NCBI GenBank assembly: GCA_964499425.1 | Contig: CAZCLD010000012.1 | Span: 1-26,726 of the forward strand | DNA: 26,726 nucleotides | Direction: 5' to 3' | DNA from: JAQBYK01 sp964499425 | GTDB lineage: Bacteria > Patescibacteriota > Gracilibacteria > UBA1369 > LOWO2-01-FULL-3 | Shown here: positions 8,887 to 15,465 of the stretch, in pieces | Numbering within the stretch: the first letter of the stretch is position 1 | Layout: every line of letters starts with the position of its first letter | The notes under the pieces: model-generated | The model's database searches: none | What the model saw: only the letters and a program-made list of their open reading frames with translations | What the model was told of the DNA's origin: nothing | Program-made: the position numbers and the translations under genes

Positions 8887-10029
8887 TTAGCCCATATGTT
8901 CCCAGTAACATTCAAAACAGTAAACTTTATGCTCACTGTCCGAAGTGTAAGTTGAAATTATATCTTTTTTGCATGCATCACAAATTCTTTTATATAGTTT
9001 CCATTCATTCCTCAGCTCAATCCGCTGTGCGGCTCTACACTCAGGGCAATAGATCGGCATCCGAATACCCTGCTTTTTATAGTATTTGATCTCTCTTGGG
9101 ATAATTTCAAACCCTTCATCACAAATCTGGCATTCTCTACTCAACTGATCATCCGAAACTTCATCGACCTCGCCAGACAGGTCCTTATGAACCAGGTCGT
9201 GAAAAGTATAAATACCGCGCTCATATAGCTCTTTTTCAATTTCCAATGTCTTCCTCTTATAGAATTCCTCATCAACCTTTTCATTGAGAATGTAGAATCC
9301 TTTCTCCTTTTTGGTCAGATAGCAACAACCAAATAAGTTCTCAGACTCGAAACAGTTATTACAGTACTGGCTGTCTTTTAAATTTCCACAAAAATAAAGA
9401 TGCTTACAGTTAAACAAATAATGGGCGTAGCTAATATCATAACAAAGGTCCATACCCGTTGGCATCGGCCCACAGTCATAAGAATCCTTAGTCCCAGTAT
9501 CCAAATTTGCCATCACCACAAAAGCACTGTCCTCAGAGTGACGCGCATCAAAGCACATATGGCAATTCTTGCTATGGTAAACATAATCACCAGTACAATC
9601 AGTTGTGTCGTGCTGATGACTATAGACTCGTGGCGTTTTTAATTTCAACTTATCTTGCTTCCCCTGAATAAAAGCAAGGCTCTCACTATTTCCAAAATCC
9701 AATTTGCCAGCTTTCTCTTCATATTCTTCCTTCGAATATTGTTCATTAAAGATGCAGTACTGCTTATCCCGCAGACCAACACATCCAATGCAATCTTTGC
9801 ATCGCCTCATATCATAGGAGAATTTAACGCTATCACAGTTACTGCAATCCTGGCAAAAATCGCAGGCATAACAGGAATCACAATCCACGCATTGATAACA
9901 AATCTCGCATTGTTCGCAGTAGCCACAATCATAGCAATCAATCAAGGTCTTGCTGTTTTCCGAATAACAGGCATCGCGACACTGTCCGCAGTTAAAACAC
10001 ATATAACAATCCTTGGAGACAACCACCAC
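8887..10029 (-). CDS. Cysteine-rich modular zinc-ribbon-like protein, paralogue 3 (N-terminus uncertain)
   Basis: From the GTG at 10029 it has 380 residues and 40 Cys, more than one in ten; function unknown. Residues 32-65 have Cys at every third position, twelve in a row. The block ends in CVGLRDKQYCIFNEQYSKEE, the family motif. A second Cys block (NCHMCF, LCYD, YCNNC, GCCYL) ends with a diverged copy of that motif. The C-terminal ribbon has CQIC, CPEC, CDAC and CFEC, so its metal ligands are more complete than in paralogues 1 and 2. It lacks the EWGEFFP segment. The frame stays open upstream to 10110 and encodes family-like residues (ASENCPYGDVVVSKDC aligns with IEDCMYGNPYYSKDC of paralogue 2), so the annotated GTG is probably internal. 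The real start may be the ATG at 10136 after a one-base indel. Confidence 0.85.
   Translation of the reverse strand: MVVVSKDCYMCFNCGQCRDACYSENSKTLIDCYDCGYCEQCEICYQCVDCDSCYACDFCQDCSNCDSVKFSYDMRRCKDCIGCVGLRDKQYCIFNEQYSKEEYEEKAGKLDFGNSESLAFIQGKQDKLKLKTPRVYSHQHDTTDCTGDYVYHSKNCHMCFDARHSEDSAFVVMANLDTGTKDSYDCGPMPTGMDLCYDISYAHYLFNCKHLYFCGNLKDSQYCNNCFESENLFGCCYLTKKEKGFYILNEKVDEEFYKRKTLEIEKELYERGIYTFHDLVHKDLSGEVDEVSDDQLSRECQICDEGFEIIPREIKYYKKQGIRMPIYCPECRAAQRIELRNEWKLYKRICDACKKDIISTYTSDSEHKVYCFECYWEHMG
9835..9936 (-). repeat. Twelve-fold Cys-x-x repeat within paralogue 3
   Basis: Twelve Cys codons recur at an exact 9-bp spacing (residues 32 to 65). The intervening pairs vary (YD, GY, EQ, EI, YQ, VD, DS, YA, DF, QD, SN). 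The spacing is conserved in the protein rather than as a DNA repeat, which indicates selection for the Cys spacing. Confidence 0.9.
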
Positions 10030-10119
10030 ATCGCCATAAGGGCAATTCTCACTTGCCCTTGTATAGGCCCCGCAACACGGGGAATTTACATACAGTTTTC
10101 GATAATATCTTCAACAAAA

Positions 10120-10452
10120 TCAAAGTTGTCCTTCATTTAACAAAGGGTAAACATCTACAGCTGGCTCCTCGTATGGGTGAACCTTTTTCATAGCAGCCAA
10201 AACTCCATCGACTTTCCCCCAGGGGCAAATCGTCTCAACTCGCTCCTCATCGATTTCCTCAATTTGACCAGGCTTCCCCTTAAAGGGTTTAGTTCCTTCC
10301 CCACCTCTGTAGCGGCCCACTCCTTTTACCGTAAAGCTACAACAGTCATAATTGCCAATGTGTCCCGCTCCAACCTTCGCTAAAGCCTCTCTTACCGCAT
10401 CAGCATGAGAGCTTGGTACATAGACAGCAATTTTTACAAATTTAGTATTCAT
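10120..10452 (-). CDS. NIF3-like / YqfO C-terminal-type domain protein
   Basis: This small protein of about 110 residues resembles the stand-alone PII-like domain found inside YqfO/NIF3 proteins. Diagnostic pieces are VYVPSSHADAVREAL, GAGHIGNYDCCSF, GVGRYRGGEGTKPFKG, a Glu-rich VEEERVE-type segment, and KKVHPYEEPAVDVYPL at the C-terminus. The family folds as a ferredoxin-like domain with proposed metal or regulatory roles; no firm biochemical activity is known. The ATG at 10452 is preferred over an in-frame TTG at 10464. It starts 12 nt after the CPBP remnant ends, and its UGA stop may overlap the start of cysteine-rich paralogue 3. The true UGA stop directly after the conserved end shows that UGA is not read as glycine. 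Confidence 0.85.
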   Translation of the reverse strand: MNTKFVKIAVYVPSSHADAVREALAKVGAGHIGNYDCCSFTVKGVGRYRGGEGTKPFKGKPGQIEEIDEERVETICPWGKVDGVLAAMKKVHPYEEPAVDVYPLLNEGQL

Positions 10453-10464
10453 GTCTACATTCAA

Positions 10465-10701
10465 TCACACTAAAAGCCAATATCCAACAGTCATTATCGC
10501 TACATCCACCAGAAAATGGCTAAGCCAAATGCCCCATAAACTTTTGGTCCGATAATATATGAAACACCAGATAAAACCTCCTATCATAACGCCAGTGCCA
10601 AAAAGTATGGTTAGCCACAGTGGGAAAAATTCAGAGAGTATCACATAATGATGGCTTGCAAATCCGACGCTTCCAATAATAGCTGCCCACACCGGAGTCA
10701 T
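10465..10701 (-). CDS. CPBP-family intramembrane protease, 5'-truncated remnant
   Basis: The ORF from the ATG at 10701 encodes 78 residues and is only the tail of a CPBP (CAAX-like, Abi) membrane protease. In-frame sequence upstream of this ATG encodes the first catalytic motif (IEEYYWRWFIFRGLL, matching EExxxR). The annotated part contains FASHH (FxxxH) and HFLVD (HxxxD/N), plus two hydrophobic helices. Family members normally have about 200 residues with several N-terminal helices. Here the frame runs back only to a stop at 10816, inside the dinB gene, and has no standard start codon before 10701. All three catalytic motifs survive in the DNA, but the gene is probably a pseudogene created at the dinB junction. 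Confidence 0.7.
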   Translation of the reverse strand: MTPVWAAIIGSVGFASHHYVILSEFFPLWLTILFGTGVMIGGFIWCFIYYRTKSLWGIWLSHFLVDVAIMTVGYWLLV

Positions 10702-10771
10702 TTTGAGGAGAAGGCCCCTGAAAATAAACCAGCGCCAGTAGTATTCCTCAATGAGGTAATGACTGTAATTC

Positions 10772-10815
10772 TCAAGTGTCTTTTGAGATGGATTTGGGAA
10801 GAGAATGTGTGGAAA
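10772..10815 (-). other. Fusion junction of dinB 5' part and CPBP gene 3' part
   Basis: The dinB frame follows the family up to the PKSIS motif at about 10784 and then stops after three more codons. The CPBP frame becomes recognisable from about 10779 onward (LENYSHYLIEEYYWR). Both genes lie on the minus strand. A deletion or misjoin within these roughly 10 bases explains both truncations at once. Confidence 0.65.
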
Positions 10816-11548
10816 TTACTTTAGAATTATCTATTCCCATAGAACGCTTCCATAGAGGGATCCCCCAAATACCAAATCGTTTTAAAACTTCATTCATGTT
10901 CATGTTGCTCAAATCTCCAAGCTTGCTCAAGCCATGGCTGCTTAAACCCGCAAAAGTCCGAGGGCCTATCCCAGGCAATGCCCTCAGTTGGAGAGGAGCC
11001 AAAAATTTTTGCTCGCTACCATAGGGAACCACGGTTAATTTATGAGGTTTATTTTGACTAGATGCTACTTTCGCCACAGTCTTACTACTAGCAAGACCAC
11101 AAGAGACTGAAATCCCCAATTTCCCGTAAATCTCCATTAGGATCATTTTAGTGAAAAGCTCTGGGGACTCACCGAAAGCGTCAGCATGCCCAGTGATATC
11201 CAGATATGCTTCATCAATTGAGCCCATTTCGACGTCAGGAGTATGACGAGTAAAGATTTGATACATTCGCTTGGAAAAGTCGCGATAGGCATCAAAATGA
11301 CCGGGAACGACAGTAGCTTTTGGGCACCGCCTTTTAGCCAAATACATCGGCATCCCAGAGTAAATTCCAAATTCCCTAGCTTCATAGCTAGCAGCAGAGA
11401 CTATGCCCTTGGTGCTGGATGGGCCACCAACAAGTACTGGCTTGCCCCGCAATTTGGGATTTAATATCTGTTCTACTGAGGCAAAAAATGCATCAGCGTC
11501 AATATGCAGAATTTGACGCTTATTCTGCTTGAGTGGCAAATTAAACAT
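10772..11548 (-). CDS. dinB: Y-family DNA polymerase IV, C-terminally truncated
   Basis: This translesion polymerase keeps its catalytic palm, finger and thumb regions. It has the first metal motif (LHIDADAFFASVEQ), the steric residues of the SSTKGIVSAASYEAREFG block, the second carboxylate motif GSIDEAYLDITG, and the helix-hairpin-helix LRALPGIGPRTFAGL. It is 258 residues against about 350-400 in the family. It ends just after the PKSIS motif that leads into the little-finger domain, so that whole DNA-gripping domain and any C-terminal clamp-binding peptide are missing. A polymerase without the little finger would be expected to have poor DNA binding. The sequence after the stop belongs to a CPBP protease gene. 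It is probably part of the SOS response, since lexA lies 300 bp upstream, but no operator is visible here. Confidence 0.9.
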   Translation of the reverse strand: MFNLPLKQNKRQILHIDADAFFASVEQILNPKLRGKPVLVGGPSSTKGIVSAASYEAREFGIYSGMPMYLAKRRCPKATVVPGHFDAYRDFSKRMYQIFTRHTPDVEMGSIDEAYLDITGHADAFGESPELFTKMILMEIYGKLGISVSCGLASSKTVAKVASSQNKPHKLTVVPYGSEQKFLAPLQLRALPGIGPRTFAGLSSHGLSKLGDLSNMNMNEVLKRFGIWGIPLWKRSMGIDNSKVISTHSLPKSISKDT

Positions 11549-11563
11549 TACGGAACAATTTAA

Positions 11564-11764
11564 TCAAAACATCGCAATTTGACCATCTAATTTATAATGA
11601 TGATCCTTTACAGACCTGCGCCAAGCCTTGACTCTTTGCCACAAGCTTCGTTTTTTAGAGTGGATCTTTTTGCGCCATCCACTTGATGCATCAAACTTTT
11701 TTCTGTGAAGCCTAATTTTAGATTTGTTTTGCCTAGTTGTGTCGAGAGTGAGAGTGATAAACAT
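11564..11764 (-). CDS. Small basic hypothetical protein
   Basis: This 66-residue ORF ends 15 nt before dinB on the same strand. It is very rich in Lys, Arg and His (KKFDASSGWRKKIHSKKRS and similar), with a short hydrophobic MFITLTL start and no cysteine. I recognise no family. A TATATT directly precedes the ATG and may be a -10 box; if so, transcripts for dinB might begin inside this ORF, and it might not be translated. It could also be a leader region misread as a gene. Confidence 0.4.
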   Translation of the reverse strand: MFITLTLDTTRQNKSKIRLHRKKFDASSGWRKKIHSKKRSLWQRVKAWRRSVKDHHYKLDGQIAMF

Positions 11765-11796
11765 AATATATGGGGTTAAGTTGAATAAGGTAGGGC

Positions 11797-11819
11797 TAAA
11801 AACACACAGCTACAGCTGT
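11797..11819 (-). terminator. lexA terminator (possibly bidirectional)
   Basis: The hairpin ACAGC-TGTA-GCTGT is followed on the minus strand by GTGTTTTT, and on the plus strand by TTTTCTT. It lies about 33 nt after the lexA stop. A second AT-rich inverted repeat (GAGTTT/AAACTC, about 11826-11845) lies between them. It should separate lexA from the small ORF and dinB. Confidence 0.55.
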
Positions 11820-11851
11820 TTTTCTTGAGTTTAAATTTAAAAACTCTTTGT

Positions 11852-12472
11852 CTAGGCGTACTGGCGTATCAACGCCGTTACTACGCCTTGGATTGATAAT
11901 TCATTCTCAGGATGGATATCCTGATAGTTTTTGTTCTCGGCTTTCAAATAAACTTTGCCATTCTTTTTGATAAGTCGTTTTAACGTATTTTCATTGTCAA
12001 CTAAAGCAACTACCACGTCAGAGTCTCTTGGCTCTTTTTTACAATCAACCACGACTAAATCACCTTCGAAAATCCCCGCATCAATCATGCTGTTACCGGT
12101 AACTTGCAGTAAAAAATAATCTTTAGAATTTTTTGCTAAATCTTGGCCGACCTCCATCCAACTGCTCACATATTCTTCGCTGACAACGGGCCCTCCAGCA
12201 GGTATATAGCCCAAAACCGGTAATTTTATACCAGCCGTACCCTGCAAACGTTCCTTAATCTGACTAAGCAACTTAATCCCCCTGGGTGTATCATCTTTTT
12301 CTATACAACCCTTTTCCTTTAAGGCTTTCAAATGCTTCAAAATACTATTGTCAGAACTAACCCGGAAATGTTCTCGCATTTCACGCAAAGTTGGAGATTT
12401 TCCGAAAGAAAGTTGGTACTCTTCGATAAATTTCAGTACTGCTTCCTGTTTTTCAGTTAATGCTTCTGACAT
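11852..12472 (-). CDS. lexA: SOS repressor LexA
   Basis: LexA is the self-cleaving transcriptional repressor of the DNA-damage response. The 206 residues are a winged-helix DNA-binding domain (1-66, with SPTLREMREHFRVSS as the helix-turn-helix) and an S24-type peptidase domain. The scissile Ala92-Gly93 bond lies in GYIPAGGPV. The catalytic Ser128 (GNSMIDAG) and Lys165 (NTLKRL) are both present, so RecA-stimulated autocleavage should work. It is preceded by a strong promoter carrying GGTGAG/CTCACC half-sites, probably its own operator. A LemA-family gene lies upstream and a hairpin terminator follows. Confidence 0.96.
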   Translation of the reverse strand: MSEALTEKQEAVLKFIEEYQLSFGKSPTLREMREHFRVSSDNSILKHLKALKEKGCIEKDDTPRGIKLLSQIKERLQGTAGIKLPVLGYIPAGGPVVSEEYVSSWMEVGQDLAKNSKDYFLLQVTGNSMIDAGIFEGDLVVVDCKKEPRDSDVVVALVDNENTLKRLIKKNGKVYLKAENKNYQDIHPENELSIQGVVTALIRQYA

Positions 12473-12497
12473 AGCTTTAAGTTAAAAGGTAAGTTTA

Positions 12498-12534
12498 CGC
12501 TCACCATTGTAGGTGAGCGGACACTCACCGTCAA
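12498..12534 (-). promoter_or_regulatory. lexA promoter with three-half-site operator
   Basis: Read on the minus strand: -35 TTGACG (12534-12529), a 17-nt spacer, and -10 TACAAT (12511-12506). The spacer holds GGTGAG-N6-CTCACC. The -10 box is itself the N6 between CTCACC and GGTGAG, in a perfect inverted repeat with 8-bp arms (CGCTCACC and GGTGAGCG, 12498-12519). A protein bound to either palindrome would block RNA polymerase, as expected for LexA autoregulation. The half-site differs from the Escherichia and Bacillus SOS boxes. Confidence 0.75.
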
Positions 12535-12670
12535 TATTAAATTTTTGAGATTACGAAAAAATTAAACACAAAAAAGTACTTAAGTCGCAAAGAGGCTTAT
12601 TAAAGGGAAAAAACAAGGTGTTAAATAAGACATGATTTCCCCACACGTCAAAACATTTTATAAAAACCTC

Positions 12671-13204
12671 CTAACTCTCCACCTCAAAAATATTCAACCG
12701 GGAGTACCCAAAAATCCCCGCCAAAGGTCGCAGCAGCAAAGATTTCCTATGCCTATTATATGACCTCACCATTTCATTATGCTTTTTTGTCTTCTCAATC
12801 GCATTCTCTTCCAAATCGTGAATTTCTTTCTTAAGTTCCAAAAAATTCGTGTCCCTACCCAAGTCCCTGTTCTCTTTCCCCAGTCCAATTACTTTATTGA
12901 TAGTCATACTCAAATCATGCTCATATTCGATTTTCTTTGCTCCCGGAATGTATAGTCGAGCCGCTGTTTGTCTTTGCTTTATGAATTCTCCAATCAATTC
13001 TTCCTGGCCTTGGTCATATGTCCGTACGGTCTCAATCAAATTAGGCACAAGATCAGCCCGTTTACGCAAATTTACAGCTACAAGCTCCCACTGATCGTAA
13101 ACTTCTTTCTTAAGATGCTTCAAATGCCTTACTCCCACAATCAGCCAAAGAAGTAAAATGACAACTACCGCACTGACTATGATAAGAATATTTATTAGAT
13201 CCAT
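12671..13204 (-). CDS. LemA-family membrane-anchored protein
   Basis: LemA-family protein of 177 residues. It has one N-terminal transmembrane helix (about residues 3-25, IINILIIV-type followed by VVVILLLWLIVGV) and then a helical bundle. Family signatures are DQWELVAVNLRKRADLVPNLIETV and, near the end, LEENAIEKTKKHNEMVRSYN followed by RPLAGIFGYS. LemA proteins have an extracytoplasmic-N, cytoplasmic helical topology and no established enzymatic activity. The Fic gene lies 26 nt upstream on the same strand. No close functional link with lexA downstream is visible. Confidence 0.85.
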   Translation of the reverse strand: MDLINILIIVSAVVVILLLWLIVGVRHLKHLKKEVYDQWELVAVNLRKRADLVPNLIETVRTYDQGQEELIGEFIKQRQTAARLYIPGAKKIEYEHDLSMTINKVIGLGKENRDLGRDTNFLELKKEIHDLEENAIEKTKKHNEMVRSYNRHRKSLLLRPLAGIFGYSRLNIFEVES

Positions 13205-13230
13205 ATGAGAAAAATAGCAAAAATCTTTGG

Positions 13231-14310
13231 TTATTCAAAACTAATTCTTTTTCTGTAGCTTGTAGAACGGCCCTCTCCAATTCGCTCGATTCTTTTAAGA
13301 CGCAATAACTTACCAATTGCTTGCCTTACTGTTGGGTAGGCCACTTTTGTCTGCTTGGAAATCTCAAGCGGGGTAGCTTGCCCAACCTTGCGAATAAAAT
13401 CCCAGACAGCCAGCTGTTTATTGCTAAGAAGCCGGTCAATATTTTCTTGTGACAAAAGCTCGATCGCCATCTCCGATTGCTTCAGAAAAATGTCAAAAAA
13501 GAAATTTAACCATGGAATAATGTTCTGCTTTTTCTTTGACGTACCGAATGTGTTTTGGCTTTTACGTAGCGCAATGTAGTAAGCAGGCTTATTGTCTTCA
13601 ATCAATTTCTCATGGGAGACATATGGCATGTACTCGTATCCTGCTCGAAGCAGCAGTAAATTGGTCAAAACACGTGAAAGCCTACCATTGCCATCCTGAA
13701 AGGGATGTATTTGCAAAAATTCTACTAAAAAATTGCCAATTACAAGCAGTTGATGGAACTTTTCCTCCTCAAGTGCATCAATTGTCCATTCCACGAGCTT
13801 CTGCATCTCCTTAGGTGTCAGAAAGGCGTCGGTAGTATCAAACAAAACATCAATTGATTTGCCTACTTCGTCAATCATGTGCACTTTGTTTTCTCGCTTT
13901 TTGTAGTCACCGCGATGAGTTTTATCTTTTTCAACATATTTCAATATCTCACCATGGAAGTGCTTGATCGTACTTTCGCTTAATTTTATCGTTCTCCATG
14001 AAGCAAAAAGCTTCTCCAAAAGCTCATAATATCCTTTCACCTCCTGTTTATCTCTGTCTCTAAATTTTTTAATATTAATACCTCGCATGAGCTTTTCAAC
14101 GTCTTCATCTGAAAGGCGAGCACCTTCTATACGTGTGGAGGCACCTGTGGAGGTAATCAGTACCGACCTCTTAAGTCTGCCCAAAACCTGAGAGGAAAGC
14201 TTAGCACCAGTTATCCACTGCCCCTGTAATTTCTCAATCCGGGCAATTTTTAACCAGATCTTATCTGGAATGTTTTTGAGCCTGTGATCGAATTTGTTGT
14301 TTTTCGCCAT
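13231..14310 (-). CDS. Fic-domain AMP-transferase with N-terminal inhibitory helix and C-terminal winged helix
   Basis: Fic proteins usually transfer AMP from ATP to a target hydroxyl, and some remove it. This 359-residue protein has an N-terminal inhibitory motif S58-TRI-E62-G63 (S/TxxxE-G/N), whose Glu blocks the ATP site in class II Fic proteins. The complete catalytic loop HPFQDGNGRLSR is at residues 202-213. The C-terminal 80 residues look like a winged helix-turn-helix (LAVWDFIRKVGQATPLEISKQ-type, then YPTVRQAIGKLLRLK). This arrangement is common in solitary chromosomal Fic proteins. An inverted repeat TAATCCG/CGGATTA flanks the likely promoter, so autoregulation is conceivable. I see no adjacent antitoxin gene. 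Confidence 0.93.
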   Translation of the reverse strand: MAKNNKFDHRLKNIPDKIWLKIARIEKLQGQWITGAKLSSQVLGRLKRSVLITSTGASTRIEGARLSDEDVEKLMRGINIKKFRDRDKQEVKGYYELLEKLFASWRTIKLSESTIKHFHGEILKYVEKDKTHRGDYKKRENKVHMIDEVGKSIDVLFDTTDAFLTPKEMQKLVEWTIDALEEEKFHQLLVIGNFLVEFLQIHPFQDGNGRLSRVLTNLLLLRAGYEYMPYVSHEKLIEDNKPAYYIALRKSQNTFGTSKKKQNIIPWLNFFFDIFLKQSEMAIELLSQENIDRLLSNKQLAVWDFIRKVGQATPLEISKQTKVAYPTVRQAIGKLLRLKRIERIGEGRSTSYRKRISFE

Positions 14311-14315
14311 AATTA

Positions 14316-14354
14316 TAATCCGACATTTTAACTATATCGAATTATAGCGGATTA
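14316..14354 (-). promoter_or_regulatory. Promoter and inverted repeat upstream of the fic gene
   Basis: On the minus strand TATAAT (14346-14341) lies 30 nt before the fic ATG, with a weak TTGTGT at the 17-nt spacing. Two 7-bp arms TAATCCG (14316-14322 on the plus strand) and CGGATTA (14348-14354) flank the box, 25 nt apart. This could be an operator for the protein's own winged helix. Confidence 0.45.
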
Positions 14355-14361
14355 AGGAGCT

Positions 14362-15465
14362 CTACACAACGCCAAAATCAAAGCATAAATCCAACACTTT
14401 TTCCGCAGATTTTTTCCAAGAATACTTCTCAGCCAAAGATTTAGATTTTTTAGAGAATTCCTCCCGATCTTTAAGAATTTTCTTCATTGCAGCTAACCCA
14501 GCACCCTTTTTCAAGTCTACAAATAACGCACTGTCTCCTGCCACCTCACGGTGCACTGCAATATCAGACAAAACTAATGGCGCCCCACAATTAGCCGCTT
14601 CCAATAAAGGAATATTAAATCCTTCATCTTTCGAAAAGTGCACAAAAGCGGCGCAACTATGATATAGGGCCGCCACATTTTCCGTTTCCAAAAACCCCGT
14701 CTTTATCACTCGCTCGTCGGCCAACTCATCGAAACTTGAGTACAACTTATCCTTAAACAATTTCCCACCAACTAAAACAAGAGGAATATCAAAATCTCCC
14801 GACAAAAATTCATCCACCAAAAACGAAACATTTTTACGCTTATCAAAACCGCCGCAATATACAAAAAACTGCCCCTTCTTTAAATTAAAATCTCCCAAAA
14901 CATCATCGTCATACTCATCTACCTTATAATCATCCCCCGCATCGTTGTATACAACCTCAACTTTTTTGGCACCACATATTTTCTCAACGTCCTTTTTAGA
15001 AGCCTCCGACACCGTCAAAACCAAATCTGCCCTCTTAACCGCTTTCCTTGTTTGAGCATGATACATCTTCGAAAGAAGCCCACGTCTATACTCGCCACAC
15101 TTCCAGGGGATGCAGTCATGCACTGTAACTACAGTTTTAATGCCTTTCTTATACCAATCCTTAGTCCAGGGATTAGATGGATAAGGGAAGAATGCTGTAT
15201 CGACTTTTTCCTTTTCAAAAAACTCCGGCAATGAAATTTGTTCCCACCAGGTTTTGCGCATCCCCGCCGAGGGGAATTTTTTCTCTTTCAAAACTTCCAT
15301 CCGTACATTTTTGGAAAAGCCCTTGGAAGAAACTTTCTCGGGAACCACTAGGATATATTCATTCTCTCCATCGAGAACGGCCAATTCCCTAAACAAATTA
15401 AAAGTATACTGACCTATGCCAGTAAATGGTTTCGTCAATAATCTAGCATTTACACCAATTTTCAT
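14362..15465 (-). CDS. Glycosyltransferase family 4 (GT-B fold)
   Basis: Retaining glycosyltransferase of 367 residues. The N-terminal Rossmann domain starts with MKIGVNARLL and a G-rich loop (PFTGIGQYTFNL). The C-terminal domain carries VYCGGFDKRKNV and the donor-binding SKDEGFNIPLLEAANCGAP (E-x7-E motif), followed by HREVAGDSALFVD. The acceptor and sugar cannot be told from sequence. It starts within the murG stop (4-nt ATGA-type overlap), so it is translated with murG. Its place in an ftsW-murG operon suggests a role in envelope glycan synthesis. No signal peptide or membrane helix is seen, so it is cytoplasmic or membrane-peripheral. Confidence 0.92.
   Translation of the reverse strand: MKIGVNARLLTKPFTGIGQYTFNLFRELAVLDGENEYILVVPEKVSSKGFSKNVRMEVLKEKKFPSAGMRKTWWEQISLPEFFEKEKVDTAFFPYPSNPWTKDWYKKGIKTVVTVHDCIPWKCGEYRRGLLSKMYHAQTRKAVKRADLVLTVSEASKKDVEKICGAKKVEVVYNDAGDDYKVDEYDDDVLGDFNLKKGQFFVYCGGFDKRKNVSFLVDEFLSGDFDIPLVLVGGKLFKDKLYSSFDELADERVIKTGFLETENVAALYHSCAAFVHFSKDEGFNIPLLEAANCGAPLVLSDIAVHREVAGDSALFVDLKKGAGLAAMKKILKDREEFSKKSKSLAEKYSWKKSAEKVLDLCFDFGVV

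Noticed and set aside
9835..9936. CRISPR-like or tandem DNA repeat
   Set aside because: The 9-bp period reflects Cys codons in a protein; the bases between them are not conserved.
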